From: Priestia aryabhattai
GTDB taxonomy: Bacteria > Bacillota > Bacilli > Bacillales > Bacillaceae_H
Reading direction: 5' to 3'
Assembly (NCBI RefSeq): GCF_023715685.1
Contig: NZ_JAMBOQ010000001.1
Span: forward strand, 434,001-498,000
Length of the DNA stretch: 64,000 bases
Of this stretch, positions 1 through 8,788 are shown in pieces. The translations under genes and the position numbers were made by a program. Numbering within the stretch: the stretch's first letter is position 1; each line of letters opens with the position of its first letter. The notes beneath the pieces were generated by a model. That model was given only the letters and a program-made list of their open reading frames with translations. It was not told where the DNA came from and ran no database searches.

Positions 1-887
1 ATACTCATTGGAAGCTTTACATGATATTTATCTTGATTTGTTGTATTCACAAATGTACGAATCGACTGCTGAGGCAAGTACTGATCCTTACCTTCTCCTA
101 AAGGAACAATTAAATGATTTGCAATGTATTCAGCGAATAATGGAACAATCACGTTCATCCACTGCCATTCATGGACAGGAATATAATAATAGTCCGCTGC
201 TAAAAGATCTTGGCTTGTTAATTCTTTTTCAAATTCAGCTAGCGTCTCACCGCTTAGCTCCTGCTTTATGACATCATCAAAGTCGAGGGTATCTAATGAA
301 TGAAATGAAGCAATTTGCTTCGCTACAGCAATCCATGAAAGCTGAATTTTTTGTTTTTGCTCAGGTGCAAACCGAAGATAGTCATCATAGCCAAACCCGA
401 TGCGCCCTTTGTTGTACGTAATCCAAGGGTGTCCCGTCATTTCACCTTCTAGCTCCGCATAATCCATATCTGCTAATTCATCAGCTGATTTTCGATTTTG
501 CAAATGCACATCTGCTATTAATGTATGAAAATATTCTTTTGCTAAGTGACCTGCGGTTGAGCTAGACATTCCTTTATCTTCAGATAAGCTAATTAATAGC
601 TGCAAGGCTTCCGAAAATGTAGGGTTTGACGTTTTAGATGTTAGCTTAATACTTTCTGGCAGTACAGAAAAACTATCAAACAATCGCTGTTTCGCTTGAT
701 ATATATACGTAACGCCCCGGTGGTCTTCCCATTGATACGTAGCAATGGGACCCTGTTTTTGCAGTTGTTTCGGTGCAATAATATTTTCATACATGAATTC
801 CTGCAGCATTTTAGCTAAAAGCTGCCGATTTGCTTTTTCCCATGATTGCTTATTAAATACGGAAAGGTTCGTTTCTTTAATTTTCAT
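1..887 (-). CDS. IucA/IucC family siderophore synthetase (NIS synthetase), RhbF-like, 3' end outside window
   Basis: Only the first 295 or so codons are visible; the stop lies beyond base 1. The start ATG at 887 overlaps the stop of the upstream MFS gene by four bases (ATGA). The visible protein contains the NIS-synthetase substrate region GHPWITYNKGRIGFG followed by YDDYLRFAPE. These enzymes use ATP to adenylate a carboxylate of citrate and join it to an amine or hydroxylamine. In the rhizobactin/schizokinen pathway two such enzymes (RhbC and RhbF) attach the two N-acetyl-N-hydroxy-1,3-diaminopropane arms to citrate. Being last in this operon, after genes matching RhbA to RhbE, it is best read as the second condensing enzyme. 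Which of the two synthetases acts first cannot be told from the sequence. Confidence 0.9.
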   Translation of the reverse strand, partial: MKIKETNLSVFNKQSWEKANRQLLAKMLQEFMYENIIAPKQLQKQGPIATYQWEDHRGVTYIYQAKQRLFDSFSVLPESIKLTSKTSNPTFSEALQLLISLSEDKGMSSSTAGHLAKEYFHTLIADVHLQNRKSADELADMDYAELEGEMTGHPWITYNKGRIGFGYDDYLRFAPEQKQKIQLSWIAVAKQIASFHSLDTLDFDDVIKQELSGETLAEFEKELTSQDLLAADYYYIPVHEWQWMNVIVPLFAEYIANHLIVPLGEGKDQYLPQQSIRTFVNTTNQDKYHVKLPMS

Positions 888-2041
888 CCTTCATTCTCCT
901 TTACTTGTCTTAGAATAGGGATTGTTTTATTACGCAGCGGCATCACAGCATTAGCAGCTAGCAGAGCGGCTGCTCCCGCTACTAAAGGAAACGCCAAATT
1001 CACTTTGCTGATTTCTAATGCTAAAAGCGGTGCAATCAGCAAGGCGATATTTTGAACAGCAATAAGCCAGCTGTAATAGTAAGCAGCCGCTTGCTTGCTT
1101 TTTTGAAATAAATAAATATCCAGTATGACCATACTGAGGTAAAAACCGGCTCCATATAAAATTCGGCTTATAATAAACATGCTGAGATGACCAGCATATG
1201 CTTGCAAACATAGGAGTAAAACACTAGCACCCGTTACACTATAAAAAAGCGGTATAACTTTGCCATTAAATAGTTTTGTAGGTATCGTAAGCTTTAAAAC
1301 AATGGCCATAATGCTCGGCGTCACATATAACAAAGCGCTACCTTGACTGCTCACGCCATATGTGTCATTTGTAAACAATGTAAAATAAGGGCGAATTACA
1401 TTGTGCCCAAAGTGAAAAAAGAAAATAGCCAGCAAATAAAAAAAGATAGGCTCATTTATACTTTGAATGTATGCTGGTGTTTTCTCCATTTTTAAAGATG
1501 AATCTTTTATTCTCAAGAGCCATACAGCCAGCACAATATCGGCTAAAGCAAAGTATTGATATACTTTAAGCGGCATTTCCCATGCAATAACCGTACTTCC
1601 AAACAAGCTAGCAACAATAATAGCCGTATGAACAATAAATACATAGGTTGTTGCAGCACTTGCCTTTTTCTGTCCATTTTTAATGCCGCCTACTAAATAT
1701 GGGTACAAAAGATATAAATTGCTTTGAAACACGAGCAGCACTAACGAAGTGGCTAAAAATCCATAAAAAGTAGCAACTTCGCTCAGAATGATTTTAATTA
1801 AGGCTGTCATTAGAAGTGACGTTACGATTACGTGTTTTACTTTCCACTTCTTAAGCAGCATTCCCCATAAAGGTGTCATGACAATGACCACAATCCGGCA
1901 GCAAATAATGAAAAAAGACGTCATCGTGACTCCATCTACATGAAAAGCATTTGTAAAATACTGTGGATAAAATGGTGATAATAATACCTCTGATGTCATG
2001 GTCATAAACAAACAGATAAAAACAAAGCGCGCAGAAATCAT
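884..2041 (-). CDS. MFS transporter in siderophore operon, probable schizokinen export (or uptake)
   Basis: The 385-residue protein is very hydrophobic with about twelve predicted membrane segments, typical of the major facilitator superfamily. The charged cytoplasmic loop MLLKKWKVKH after the second helix fits the MFS loop 2-3 region. It starts three bases after the hydroxylase stop and its stop overlaps the start of the next synthetase, so it is translated within the siderophore operon. By position it should move the finished citrate-hydroxamate across the membrane. Export is the simplest reading because the siderophore must be secreted, but MFS permeases linked to such clusters (RhtX/FptX type) can import ferric siderophore, so direction is inference. 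Confidence 0.75.
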   Translation of the reverse strand: MISARFVFICLFMTMTSEVLLSPFYPQYFTNAFHVDGVTMTSFFIICCRIVVIVMTPLWGMLLKKWKVKHVIVTSLLMTALIKIILSEVATFYGFLATSLVLLVFQSNLYLLYPYLVGGIKNGQKKASAATTYVFIVHTAIIVASLFGSTVIAWEMPLKVYQYFALADIVLAVWLLRIKDSSLKMEKTPAYIQSINEPIFFYLLAIFFFHFGHNVIRPYFTLFTNDTYGVSSQGSALLYVTPSIMAIVLKLTIPTKLFNGKVIPLFYSVTGASVLLLCLQAYAGHLSMFIISRILYGAGFYLSMVILDIYLFQKSKQAAAYYYSWLIAVQNIALLIAPLLALEISKVNLAFPLVAGAAALLAANAVMPLRNKTIPILRQVKENEG

Positions 2042-2044
2042 CTC

Positions 2045-3334
2045 TTAAAATCCAAACTTTTGAAAGACAGTATTTTCATATATTTTGTACACGCTTTTAC
2101 CTGCAATTTGATTAATCAAGACAGCATTTCGATAAGCGCCTAAACCTAAGTCTGGTGCTCCAACCCCGTGCGTATGAAGCTCTCCGTTTTGAACAAATAG
2201 CGGGGCGCCTTTTTTCTTCATCTCAACTTGATAGGATTCGCTAATTTTCAGCTGTCCTTTTTCATCAAACAGCAAATGTTCTTTTATACCTTCAATAAAA
2301 GCAGGCTCGTTTGCATGGTAGCCCGTAGCCATAATGACAACTTCACTTTCTTCTTTTTCAAATGTGTCTTGCTCGTACTGGTGAAGAGTAAGAAGATGTG
2401 TATCGTTCATCTTTTCAACGCCTGCAAGTTCCGTAAGCGCACGCATCGTCAGCGGCAATTCTTTGCCGCCAATTGTTCGTTCATAAATCAAATCATAAAT
2501 ATCACCGATCGTTTCAAAACTTATTCCTTTGTATAGAAGAGCTTGATTTCGTAAAACGCTCTCTTTTTTCTCTTCATCCAATCGGTAAAAATAGCGGGTA
2601 TAATCAGGTGAAAAATGTTCAAGGCCAAGCTTTGAATATTCCATTGGATAAAATCCTTTTGAGCGTGTATACCAATTCAGCTTATACTCAAACTGAGGCT
2701 GCTGTTGAAGTAAGTCATAGACAATTTCAGCTGCGCTTTGACCAGAGCCAATCACAGTAATACTCTTAGCCTGCAGCGTTTGCTCACGGTTCATTTTGTA
2801 ATGAGCAGAGTGATAGAACGTATCGCTGGCTACTGATTGAAAGTCTCTTGGCACTACGGGCTGTGTACCTACTCCGGTTACAAGATGATAGCTGTAATAT
2901 GTATGAAGCTTTCCTTCTTTTTCAACCGTTACTTCATAGAAAGGCTTAGCGTCTTCATGCATCTTCACTTCTTTTACTGTGCTGTTAAATTCAAGCCCAC
3001 CTAGCTGGCTGGCTACCCAGCGGCAATAATGATTGTATTCATTTCTCGGAATATGAAACTTCTCAAAGAAATAAAACTGATACAAGCGCTCATGCTCATG
3101 CAAATAATTTAAGAACGTGTACGGACTCTTCGGATCCACCATTGTGACCACATCTGCCATAAACGGAACTTGAAGAGTTGTCCCTTCCAAAAGCATTCCT
3201 GGATGCCAATTAAACTCATCTTTTTGTTCAAAACATTTGTATGTACAATCTGTTTTGTCAATTAAAGCCGCTAATCCTAAATTAAATGGACCAACTCCTA
3301 CCCCAATTACGTCTAAAATGTCCCGTTGTTCCAT
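2045..3334 (-). CDS. N-hydroxylating monooxygenase for 1,3-diaminopropane (RhbE/IucD-like)
   Basis: This belongs to the lysine/ornithine N-monooxygenase family. The FAD-binding motif GVGVGPFNLGLAAL is at the N-terminus, the NADPH-binding motif VIGSGQSAAE lies near residue 200, and the family ATGY motif is near residue 340. It is expected to hydroxylate the amine of 1,3-diaminopropane (or its acetyl derivative) with FAD, NADPH and oxygen, making the hydroxamate precursor. I chose ATG 3334, preceded by GAAGGTGGAG, over an in-frame GTG three codons upstream. It overlaps the end of the acetyltransferase gene by about 22 bases, indicating tight coupling. Its substrate is inferred from the diaminobutyrate decarboxylase upstream, which supplies diaminopropane rather than lysine. 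Confidence 0.9.
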   Translation of the reverse strand: MEQRDILDVIGVGVGPFNLGLAALIDKTDCTYKCFEQKDEFNWHPGMLLEGTTLQVPFMADVVTMVDPKSPYTFLNYLHEHERLYQFYFFEKFHIPRNEYNHYCRWVASQLGGLEFNSTVKEVKMHEDAKPFYEVTVEKEGKLHTYYSYHLVTGVGTQPVVPRDFQSVASDTFYHSAHYKMNREQTLQAKSITVIGSGQSAAEIVYDLLQQQPQFEYKLNWYTRSKGFYPMEYSKLGLEHFSPDYTRYFYRLDEEKKESVLRNQALLYKGISFETIGDIYDLIYERTIGGKELPLTMRALTELAGVEKMNDTHLLTLHQYEQDTFEKEESEVVIMATGYHANEPAFIEGIKEHLLFDEKGQLKISESYQVEMKKKGAPLFVQNGELHTHGVGAPDLGLGAYRNAVLINQIAGKSVYKIYENTVFQKFGF

Positions 3335-3906
3335 TCGCTCCACCTTCTTTCAAATACTTTTCTTTCACATTTCAGCAATACACCTGTTTTATCAGGCAGC
3401 ACTACTTCTTTCATAAATTGAAACCCGCATTTTTTAAATACTGCAATCATTTTTTCGTTTCGTACATCTGGCTCTGCTATTACTTTAGTCGTGTCTGCCA
3501 CGTTGAACTTGTGCTTTAGCAAACTAAGAAGGAGCGGATAAATATAGCCTTTTCCTAAAAAAGCAGGTTCTCCAATTAATAAATGAATTCCTTGATCTCC
3601 TTTTTCATAAGGGTAATAATTACTGATAATGTCGCCTTCAACCATATAAGATTCCCAATAGCTCATAGGTACACCGTCAATTTCTCCAATTAGCAACTTT
3701 TGATGAGAATCAGCTAGAAATGTTTTTAAATGCTGCTTATATGCCTGTTTTGAAATATTCAAATTCCAATACGGAATAACATGTGGTTCATGCATCCACT
3801 TGTACAACCGTTCGAGATCTTCTGCAAAAGAAACAGAGCGAAAGGTAATGCTCTGCTCCTTTTGTTTAATCATAAATGGATACTGCGTTTGTAATGCTGA
3901 TTTCAT
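3313..3906 (-). CDS. Siderophore biosynthesis N-acetyltransferase (RhbD/IucB-like GNAT)
   Basis: The 197-residue protein has the features of the siderophore GNAT group: the segment WMHEPHVIPYWNL near residue 40, the acetyl-CoA loop region EPAFLGKGYIYPLLL near residue 115-130, and AEPDVRNEKMIAVFKKCGF near residue 145-165. It should transfer an acetyl group from acetyl-CoA to N-hydroxy-1,3-diaminopropane, completing the hydroxamate arm. The start overlaps the stop of the upstream synthetase by four bases and its 3' end runs into the hydroxylase gene. Assignment to the pathway rests on family motif plus operon position; the exact amine was not verified. Confidence 0.88.
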   Translation of the reverse strand: MKSALQTQYPFMIKQKEQSITFRSVSFAEDLERLYKWMHEPHVIPYWNLNISKQAYKQHLKTFLADSHQKLLIGEIDGVPMSYWESYMVEGDIISNYYPYEKGDQGIHLLIGEPAFLGKGYIYPLLLSLLKHKFNVADTTKVIAEPDVRNEKMIAVFKKCGFQFMKEVVLPDKTGVLLKCERKVFERRWSEWNNGTF

Positions 3907-5657
3907 ACACGTACACCTGCAGATTCGTACAGAGGATTCTCGACATTTACATAAACAGACTGCGTTTCAAGAGATCCTACCAGCTCATCCATATCATGAA
4001 CACGCGTTAAGAAATTGGCTTTGCAAGGAAGCACTTTCTCTTCTAAAATCGATGAAACAAGCCCTGTATGATCTTTTTCTTTGTACATCTCTATCTCTTG
4101 TCGCAAAATCAATAGCAAGTCTGACTCTTGAACCAAACCAGCTGCACCAAAAGCATTAACTAATCCTAAAATATGATTAAAGAATACGTAATAACGAAAT
4201 CTTTCTTCTGCTATAGCGTCATCACATACTGTATCGCTTTCTCCGTTTAAAGAAGGAAGCAGCTCGCGAAGCTCTTGTTCCTTTGATTTCATAAAGTAAT
4301 AGCCTTGGTTGTCGCGGTAGTAAAACACCGATGGATATCCGTTCTCATCAAGCTTAATAACGGAATTTTGCTGATGAGCTTCTAACGCTATTCCTTTTTG
4401 AGTGTATAGCCACATCATAGGATGAAAAGAGACATCTAAATAGCGGTTAAACCAGCGCTTGCTTACGTCTTCATTCGTGCTATTTTCACTTGCAGCAATA
4501 TGATTAATAATATTTCCGATTTGAGAAGCTTTTCCAAATATATGGTCTTGACACAAACTTGCTAGCAAAGTTGTTCGATCTCCTTTCTCACCTTGAAAAG
4601 GATTGCTTCGAATCATCACTTCAAATCCAAGTTCCTTTTCCCCAAGCGTGATGTAAGCAGGGTCTTCAATCACTTGAAAAGCCGGATGATTTTCGTGAAG
4701 CTCCGCCTGCAATCCCCCTTGTAATAAACGGCTAACTTCAACACCTCTGCTTAATTCTTTTCGTTTATTCACCCTCAGTGAATTAGTGATCTTCACCGGA
4801 ATAGAAAATTTGTACATCACATCTGCCTCTTTACTGTATACAGTTCTAACAGACGAAGTCGGATAAAACCGCTGACCATGTGGACCTAGGTAAGCAAGCC
4901 TGCCTGTTTGAATCCATTCACACACTTCTTCTTTTCCTAAAAGGTAGCGAGCTTGCAGCGGATGCATAGGTATAAGTGAATAATCGTCCGCTTGGCAATA
5001 AGACTGTATGAATTCTTCAGAAACTGTCTTATCTTTTTTCAGCTGCTCTTTAATAAGCTGTGAAGCGGTTTGATTTCCAGCGGACTGTTCTACAACAAGA
5101 GATTCATGCGCTCTAAAATAATGAAGCTGAAATTCACCGTTCACTTCAGGTCCAAACACCTCTTCTTCTTCAGGTAATATCCCTTGGCGGCTTTTAGGTG
5201 TTGGATGCAGCTGGTGTCCAATAAGCAAGGACTGCTCAGATTCTAAGAACGTTTTGTCCCATTTATAGCACGCCTCTAACTCTTCCTGTCTTTTTTCAAT
5301 GAACAATTTCATATTTTCATAGCTTAATAGCACACGTACAATTAGCTCATTCACTTGTAATAAATGATCCGTTACTTCTTTTAAGAGAAAGGCCAAAAGA
5401 GTGACGATATCTAACTCTTTGAGCTCCTCTTGCTGAATACGATAATAAAAGTTTGGAAAGAACAAGTGACGTCCGGTAGCTGAACGATACTTTACTGGAA
5501 AGTAAAGAGTTATCGGCTGTTTTTCTAACCTAAGAACGAGCGTTTCCTCGCTTTTCATTCCTGAAACGGACTGCCATACTCCCTTCCCTGTTTCTCGAAT
5601 ATAGCAATTAATAATATTTTGCATCGTAATAAAATTAGCCGATAACTGAGCGTTCAC
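3903..5657 (-). CDS. IucA/IucC family siderophore synthetase (RhbC-like)
   Basis: A full-length NIS synthetase of 584 residues, the usual length for the family. The diagnostic motifs are present in order: HPTPKSRQG near residue 155, IPMHPLQARYL near 230, SVRTVYSKEADVMYKFSIPV (nucleotide/citrate site) near 270, and the C-terminal HPMMWLYTQKGIALEAHQQN near 415-435. The start is a GTG at 5657 preceded by GGAGGAG, overlapping the decarboxylase stop by 23 bases. It should catalyse one of the two ATP-dependent amide bond formations between citrate and the acetyl-hydroxy-diaminopropane arms. It and the truncated synthetase at 1-887 are distinct paralogues rather than a duplication. Confidence 0.92.
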   Translation of the reverse strand: MNAQLSANFITMQNIINCYIRETGKGVWQSVSGMKSEETLVLRLEKQPITLYFPVKYRSATGRHLFFPNFYYRIQQEELKELDIVTLLAFLLKEVTDHLLQVNELIVRVLLSYENMKLFIEKRQEELEACYKWDKTFLESEQSLLIGHQLHPTPKSRQGILPEEEEVFGPEVNGEFQLHYFRAHESLVVEQSAGNQTASQLIKEQLKKDKTVSEEFIQSYCQADDYSLIPMHPLQARYLLGKEEVCEWIQTGRLAYLGPHGQRFYPTSSVRTVYSKEADVMYKFSIPVKITNSLRVNKRKELSRGVEVSRLLQGGLQAELHENHPAFQVIEDPAYITLGEKELGFEVMIRSNPFQGEKGDRTTLLASLCQDHIFGKASQIGNIINHIAASENSTNEDVSKRWFNRYLDVSFHPMMWLYTQKGIALEAHQQNSVIKLDENGYPSVFYYRDNQGYYFMKSKEQELRELLPSLNGESDTVCDDAIAEERFRYYVFFNHILGLVNAFGAAGLVQESDLLLILRQEIEMYKEKDHTGLVSSILEEKVLPCKANFLTRVHDMDELVGSLETQSVYVNVENPLYESAGVRV

Positions 5658-7155
5658 GTAATCGCTCCTCCTTTTTCTCCAACTGTTTTCCTAAAGCAAC
5701 GACTTCCTCTAACTGAGTGGAAACAGAATCAAATGTAATCATAGGGTTTAACATGGTTAGTTTTAAATAAGCTTGTTTTTTATGCTTTGTTTTTGCCATG
5801 ATGAAAGTACCTTTTTCATATAAATGCTGCTGAATACGTTGATTCAAATTATTTTCATAGTGCAGCTGTTTTTGAGGATCACCATATAAAACATCCGGCA
5901 CATAGCGAAAGACAACGGCGTTCATATAAGGGTCATTTAACACCGCTATATTCCTTTGTTTTTGTAAATATTCAGCTGTCTGCTTAGCAGTTTCAATCGT
6001 ATGGTCAACCATTTTTCCATATTCATTTGTACCTACTGCACGGAAAGTCAGCCATAGCTTTAAGGCGTCAAATCGTTTTGTCGTTTGAATACTGCGATCT
6101 ACCAAATGAACATACTCATCTTCTTCAGGATTTAAATAATCGGCATGAAGCTGAATATGTTTAAACATAGCTTGATTCTTCAGCAAAAATGCCCCGCAGC
6201 TCACCGGCTGATAAAACCACTTATGAAAATCCATCGTAATAGAATCCGCTCGTTCAAGAGCTTTTAAGCGTTCACGATACTTATGTGAAAATAGCAGCGC
6301 TCCTCCATAAGCTGCGTCAGCATGAAGCCAAAGTCCTTCTTCTTTAGCTAGCTCACTCATTTCAAGAAGAGGATCTACGCTTCCAAAATCTGTCGTACCT
6401 GCCGTTGCTACAATAGCAAGAGGAAGGTTTCCCTGTGCCTTGACTTCCTGTATCGCTTCTTCTAAATTTTCTATATCCATCTCGTACCGCTCATTGCACT
6501 TTACACTCACCACTGCATTCATGCCCAGTCCAAGCTGAGCTGCAGATTGCTGCACTGTAAAGTGGGCTTTTTCCGAACAAAAAATTCGCAGTTTTTTAGC
6601 TTCAAAGGGTAAGCCTTCTTCACTGACATCAATTGAAAATGCAGAATGGCAATATTCATTACGAGCAAGCAGAAGTCCCATATAATTCGACTGAGTCCCT
6701 CCGCTTGTGAACACACCTGAAGAAGAGCTTGAATAACCAATTTGTTTTGTTAACTCATCAATTACTTGATCTTCTATATACGTAGCTGCTGGACTTTGAT
6801 CCCATGAGTCCATAGATTGATTTAAAGCAGAAATCATCACTTCCGCAGCAAGGGCCGGTATAATCGGAGGACAATGCAAGTGCGCCATTGCCCCGGGATG
6901 AGAAATATGAAGCGAATGATTCATCACTAACGTTTGTACGTCATCAAACAAGTCTTCTAGCGGCTGTTCGTGCTCGCTAAAATAGACAGAACGATTGACT
7001 AAGTTCATTAGATCATTAACGTTAATGTGAGTATAAGGCGATTGTAATTCACGGTAGTGACGTTTAATCATCTCAGTCATTCCACCTAGCATCACTTCAT
7101 AATTCTGGAGGCTTTCTTTTGATGATGATAAAAACCATTTTTCAAACGGCGCCAT
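5635..7155 (-). CDS. ddc: L-2,4-diaminobutyrate decarboxylase
   Basis: A group II PLP-dependent decarboxylase of 506 residues. The PLP lysine lies in SITMDFHKWFYQPVSCGAF near residue 310, the aspartate contacting the pyridine nitrogen is in LHADAAYGG near 280, and SSGVFTSGGTQSNYMGLLLA near 145-160 forms the cofactor phosphate region. It converts 2,4-diaminobutyrate, made by the aminotransferase directly upstream, to 1,3-diaminopropane, the backbone amine of schizokinen and rhizobactin (RhbB role). The start lies one base after the aminotransferase stop. The dat-ddc pair is also known outside siderophore clusters, but here five further siderophore genes follow without a gap. Confidence 0.92.
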   Translation of the reverse strand: MAPFEKWFLSSSKESLQNYEVMLGGMTEMIKRHYRELQSPYTHINVNDLMNLVNRSVYFSEHEQPLEDLFDDVQTLVMNHSLHISHPGAMAHLHCPPIIPALAAEVMISALNQSMDSWDQSPAATYIEDQVIDELTKQIGYSSSSSGVFTSGGTQSNYMGLLLARNEYCHSAFSIDVSEEGLPFEAKKLRIFCSEKAHFTVQQSAAQLGLGMNAVVSVKCNERYEMDIENLEEAIQEVKAQGNLPLAIVATAGTTDFGSVDPLLEMSELAKEEGLWLHADAAYGGALLFSHKYRERLKALERADSITMDFHKWFYQPVSCGAFLLKNQAMFKHIQLHADYLNPEEDEYVHLVDRSIQTTKRFDALKLWLTFRAVGTNEYGKMVDHTIETAKQTAEYLQKQRNIAVLNDPYMNAVVFRYVPDVLYGDPQKQLHYENNLNQRIQQHLYEKGTFIMAKTKHKKQAYLKLTMLNPMITFDSVSTQLEEVVALGKQLEKKEERLRERSVIG

Positions 7156-7156
7156 T

Positions 7157-8527
7157 CTATTTATTCACCCACTTCTTTTCTACTGCTTTTATCGCTTCAT
7201 CAAATCTTGTTAACACTTCATCCGTTTGTTGTTTCGTTAAAATTAATGGAGGAAGCAGACGAATAACAGCACCATGTCTTCCACCCACTTCTAAAATGAC
7301 GCCTCTGTCGAAACATTCTCTTTGAATCAGTTTAGCTAACTCACCGTTTGCAGGATAACTGCCGATTTTATTAGCTGACTTTGTTGCGTCTACGATTTCA
7401 ACACCGAGCATCAAACCTCTTCCCCGTACATCTCCAATCGAAGATACTTGCTTTTGAATATGTTTTAGCTGACTTTGAATATAAGCTCCTAATTCATGGG
7501 CATGTGCAGGTAAGTTTTCTTGTTTTATAAATTGCAGAGTGGCTTGTCCTGTAGCCATCGCAAGCTGATTCCCTCTAAATGTACCGATATGTGCACCCGC
7601 TTCCCATTGATCGAGCCTTTTATCATACAGAACGACTGATAAAGGAAGGCTGCCTCCAATTGCTTTGGACAGCACTAATACATCTGGTTCGATCTCAGCG
7701 TGCTCGAATGCATACAGCTTTCCTGTTCGTCCAATTCCAGTTTGAACTTCATCTACAATAAGCGGAATGTTTCGTTCTTTTGTAATTCTGCGGAGCTCTT
7801 TTAACCATGGAATCGGCGCTGGAACAGAGCCCCCTTCTCCTTGTACGATTTCTACTACAACACCCGCTGGAGTAACAATTCCACTTTCAGGATCATCCAG
7901 CATATTTTCAATATATGTACTAATGTATGTGTGACCTTCAGCACCTACGCCAAACGGGCAGCGATATTCATATGGGTAAGGTAAAAAATGTGTGTCCGGC
8001 ACTAACGCATGAATGTGTTTTTTGGGACTCGTTGTACCGCTGATGCTTAACGTCCCATGCGTTGAGCCGTGATATCCCCCTTGAAAAGATAGAATCGTTC
8101 GGTTACCTGTTGCTGTTTTCACAAGCTTTAAAGCCGCTTCAATCGCGTCTCCTCCAGTTGGACCGCAAAACTGTATTTTCGCTTTGTTCGCAAATTTTTC
8201 TGGTAAACTAGCAAATACTTCATCGATAAAAGCTTCTTTGACAGGCGTTGTTAAATCTAATGTATGTAAAGGAATAGATTTCGCTAAAACGTCTTGAATT
8301 GCTTCATGAACTACGTGATGGTTATGGCCAAGAGCAAGTGTGCCGGCTCCTGCTAAACAATCAATATACTCTTTTCCATCCATATCCGTAATCACAGCGC
8401 CTTTTGCTTGCTTAATCGCAATAGGAAGGCGTCTAGGGTAAGACCTTGCATTGGATTCTCGTTCATTTTGCATAGCAAGCAGCATTTCGTTTGATGTAAG
8501 TTGTTTCGTTGACGTTGACGTTGACAT
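7157..8527 (-). CDS. dat: Diaminobutyrate-2-oxoglutarate aminotransferase, first gene of the siderophore operon
   Basis: A class III PLP aminotransferase of 456 residues. The PLP lysine is in VLSKAIGGSLPLSVVL near residue 280 and the conserved aspartate in LIVDEVQTGIGRTGK near 250. With glutamate as donor it makes L-2,4-diaminobutyrate from aspartate semialdehyde, the entry step of the pathway (RhbA role). ATG 8527 is preceded by AGGAGGAT at a good distance. The upstream region carries two Fur boxes, so the whole operon should be off when iron is plentiful. The N-terminus reads MSTSTSTK because of a six-base unit repeated three times right after the start. Confidence 0.92.
   Translation of the reverse strand: MSTSTSTKQLTSNEMLLAMQNERESNARSYPRRLPIAIKQAKGAVITDMDGKEYIDCLAGAGTLALGHNHHVVHEAIQDVLAKSIPLHTLDLTTPVKEAFIDEVFASLPEKFANKAKIQFCGPTGGDAIEAALKLVKTATGNRTILSFQGGYHGSTHGTLSISGTTSPKKHIHALVPDTHFLPYPYEYRCPFGVGAEGHTYISTYIENMLDDPESGIVTPAGVVVEIVQGEGGSVPAPIPWLKELRRITKERNIPLIVDEVQTGIGRTGKLYAFEHAEIEPDVLVLSKAIGGSLPLSVVLYDKRLDQWEAGAHIGTFRGNQLAMATGQATLQFIKQENLPAHAHELGAYIQSQLKHIQKQVSSIGDVRGRGLMLGVEIVDATKSANKIGSYPANGELAKLIQRECFDRGVILEVGGRHGAVIRLLPPLILTKQQTDEVLTRFDEAIKAVEKKWVNK
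8508..8525. repeat. Hexanucleotide microsatellite (GTTGAC)x3 at the dat start
   Basis: Three perfect copies of GTTGAC (plus strand) directly follow the dat start codon and encode the Ser-Thr repeats in MSTSTST. The unit is six bases, so copy-number change would alter only the length of the protein tail, not the frame. Confidence 0.8.
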
Positions 8528-8551
8528 ATCATATCCTCCTGTTTATTCAAT

Positions 8552-8601
8552 TGATAATGATTTTCATTAACAATTATAACAATAAATGATAATGATTATC
8601 A
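8552..8601 (-). promoter_or_regulatory. Two Fur boxes over the siderophore operon promoter
   Basis: TGATAATGATTATCA at 8587-8601 is a perfect 7-1-7 Fur box; TGATAATGATTTTCA at 8552-8566 matches at 14 of 15 positions. On the minus strand a TATAAT-like -10 lies between them at 8573-8578, so one box sits upstream of the -10 and the other at or just after the likely start site about 25 to 40 bases before dat. Fur with iron should block transcription of all seven genes. The -35 is not clear. Confidence 0.9.
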
Positions 8602-8754
8602 CTGTCAATGATTATTCTGAAAATATGAAATTATTCCTATTCCACTCTAAATTCTTCAAAACTAAACATTTTCTTATTTATCAAGGACTCAAAGGGTTTT
8701 ATGGCGTTTTCCAATTAGGGAAAACTATGTAATAAGTCCCTTTCTATTTCCAAA

Positions 8755-8786
8755 TAAAAAAGTGCTACAATTCCTTGTAGCACTTC
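8755..8786 (-). terminator. Intrinsic terminator after cutC
   Basis: The arms AGTGCTACAA (8761-8770) and TTGTAGCACT (8775-8784) pair perfectly around a TTCC loop. On the minus strand they are followed by a T run. Confidence 0.85.
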
Positions 8787-8788
8787 TG

